Assembly (NCBI RefSeq): GCF_000420085.1
Contig: NZ_ATUG01000001.1
Coordinates: forward strand, 1,697,223-1,761,222
Direction: 5' to 3'
DNA: 64,000 nt
Source: Desulfospira joergensenii DSM 10085
Lineage (GTDB): Bacteria; Desulfobacterota; Desulfobacteria; Desulfobacterales; Desulfobacteraceae
Position numbers and translations under genes: made by a program. The notes under the pieces are model-generated. The model was not told the DNA's origin. It ran no database searches and saw nothing but the letters and a program-made list of their open reading frames with translations. Within the stretch, counting starts at the first letter, position 1. Each line of letters begins with the position of its first letter. Shown piece by piece: positions 62,825 to 64,000 of this stretch.

Positions 62825-62860
62825 AAAAAGGAGGCTGAGTTGTCAGCCTCCTTTTTTTTC
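62825..62860 (+). terminator. Rho-independent terminator after qmoC
   Basis: A perfect 10-bp stem AGGAGGCTGA/TCAGCCTCCT with a 4-base loop (62829-62838 with 62843-62852) is followed by a run of T. It is 30 bases downstream of the qmoC stop and closes the sulfate-respiration module. Confidence 0.93.
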
Positions 62861-62981
62861 TTGCTTTTTTTAAAATTCGATAATAAGGCAATTAGATATT
62901 ATCCGGAGAAAATATTTACTCCGATTTAAAAGGCAGATCTCATGAGGAGAACTAAAAACTTCAGAGGGAGGGCTGGTTTTG

Positions 62982-63179
62982 ATGCAAGGAAAGATCAAAT
63001 GGTTCAATTCGAAAAAAGGCTTTGGGTTTATTGAACAGGAAGATGGTGAAGATGTATTTGTCCACTATTCAGCCATTGAAATGACCGGTTTCAAGACCCT
63101 TTCCGAGGGAGAGACCGTGGAGTTTGAAATTCAGGAAAATGATAAAGGGCTATCCGCTACCCGGGTGATGAGGGTCTGA
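62982..63179 (+). CDS. Cold-shock domain protein (CspA family)
   Basis: 65 residues forming one OB-fold cold-shock domain. The RNP1-like motif [20 protein letters not shown] and the start [16 protein letters not shown] are typical. It binds single-stranded RNA/DNA as an RNA chaperone. GGGAGG lies a few bases before ATG 62982; a TTG one codon earlier is also open. The 5' leader contains the hairpin CGGAG-N10-CTCCG, and a terminator follows at 63202. Confidence 0.95.
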   Translation: MQGKIKWFNSKKGFGFIEQEDGEDVFVHYSAIEMTGFKTLSEGETVEFEIQENDKGLSATRVMRV

Positions 63180-63201
63180 CCCTTTCTTTACACCCCATTT
63201 A

Positions 63202-63235
63202 CCAAGGCAGAAAACCGCCTTGGTTTTTTATTTTT
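63202..63235 (+). terminator. Rho-independent terminator after the cold-shock gene
   Basis: A 7-bp perfect stem CCAAGGC/GCCTTGG with an 8-base loop (63202-63208 with 63217-63223) followed by TTTTTTATTTTT. It lies 22 bases after the cold-shock gene stop. Confidence 0.9.
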
Positions 63236-63433
63236 AATTCCTTTTCGCTCGCCTTTTCCCCGCCAGTATAAGGAATGACAGGTTTGTCTTGCCTCTCCAT
63301 TACATCCGGGATTTTCATCCCATCCCTGGCATATGGGAAGACTCTTTTACATAAAAATGAATCCAGTATAGTTAAACTTAATTAATGATAACTTAAAAAA
63401 TGATTGCATAATTATTCATTTACTATAGAATAA

Positions 63434-64000
<567 letters not shown>

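Overview
The window looks like chromosomal DNA of a sulfate-reducing member of the Desulfobacterota, most likely Desulfobacteraceae-like. The strongest evidence is the complete core of the dissimilatory sulfate-reduction electron path near the right end (aprB-aprA, then qmoA-qmoB-qmoC). The abundance of multidomain signalling proteins, HdrA-like redox proteins and a long DRTGG-type phosphate acetyltransferase fit the same group. Gene density is high. I see no CRISPR array, insertion sequence, phage or rRNA operon. Non-ATG starts are frequent: GTG for tauE, rpsO, ccdA and the second ABC exporter subunit, TTG for pheS, lysR and leuB.

Layout. 1-4634 (minus): a catabolic locus with a two-cysteine proline racemase/hydroxyproline epimerase homologue, a YtcJ-like amidohydrolase, a PAS/AAA+/HTH sigma-54 activator and the start of a PotB-like ABC permease. 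Between activator and permease lie a sigma-54-like promoter and repeated near-palindromic sites. 4877-10492: a periplasmic binding protein, two EamA transporters and a FIST-PAS-SpoIIE phosphatase. 10511-13493 (minus): an ArsR-controlled operon of FCSCS permease, two thioredoxin-like proteins and CcdA. 13605-18340: a TauE/SafE permease, a decayed ORF and a heterodimeric ABC exporter. 18518-28724: signalling genes (PocR and GAF proteins sharing a four-cysteine tail, a frameshifted kinase fossil, a GGDEF-EAL protein, a PilZ-hot-dog fusion, a histidine kinase-REC-HD-GYP protein), interrupted by DUF1989 and gamma-carbonic-anhydrase-like genes.

28786-45045 (minus) is the information-processing block. 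In transcription order it runs deaminase, infC, rpmI, rplT, pheS, pheT, tRNA-Gly(CCC), rimP, nusA, infB, rbfA, truB, rpsO, pnp, an MBL-fold nuclease and a YkgJ protein. Three RNA signals stand out: a terminator-like hairpin just before rimP, a terminator after rpsO, and a perfect 18-bp stem-loop in the pnp leader that resembles an RNase III site. 45119-48984 (plus) holds a dGTPase, a second YkgJ protein and pta. 49030-52028 is a copper operon (CsoR, CopZ, CopA) with a visible CsoR-type operator. 52055-54767 (minus) has a LysR regulator, an SDR protein lacking the catalytic lysine, and a third YkgJ protein.

54987-62860 is the sulfate-respiration module. AprBA reduces APS to sulfite and QmoABC links it to the menaquinone pool. 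A long structured leader precedes aprB, and strong terminators follow aprA and qmoC. A cold-shock gene and the first part of leuB close the window. All functional names rest on reading motifs in the sequence; no database search was run.
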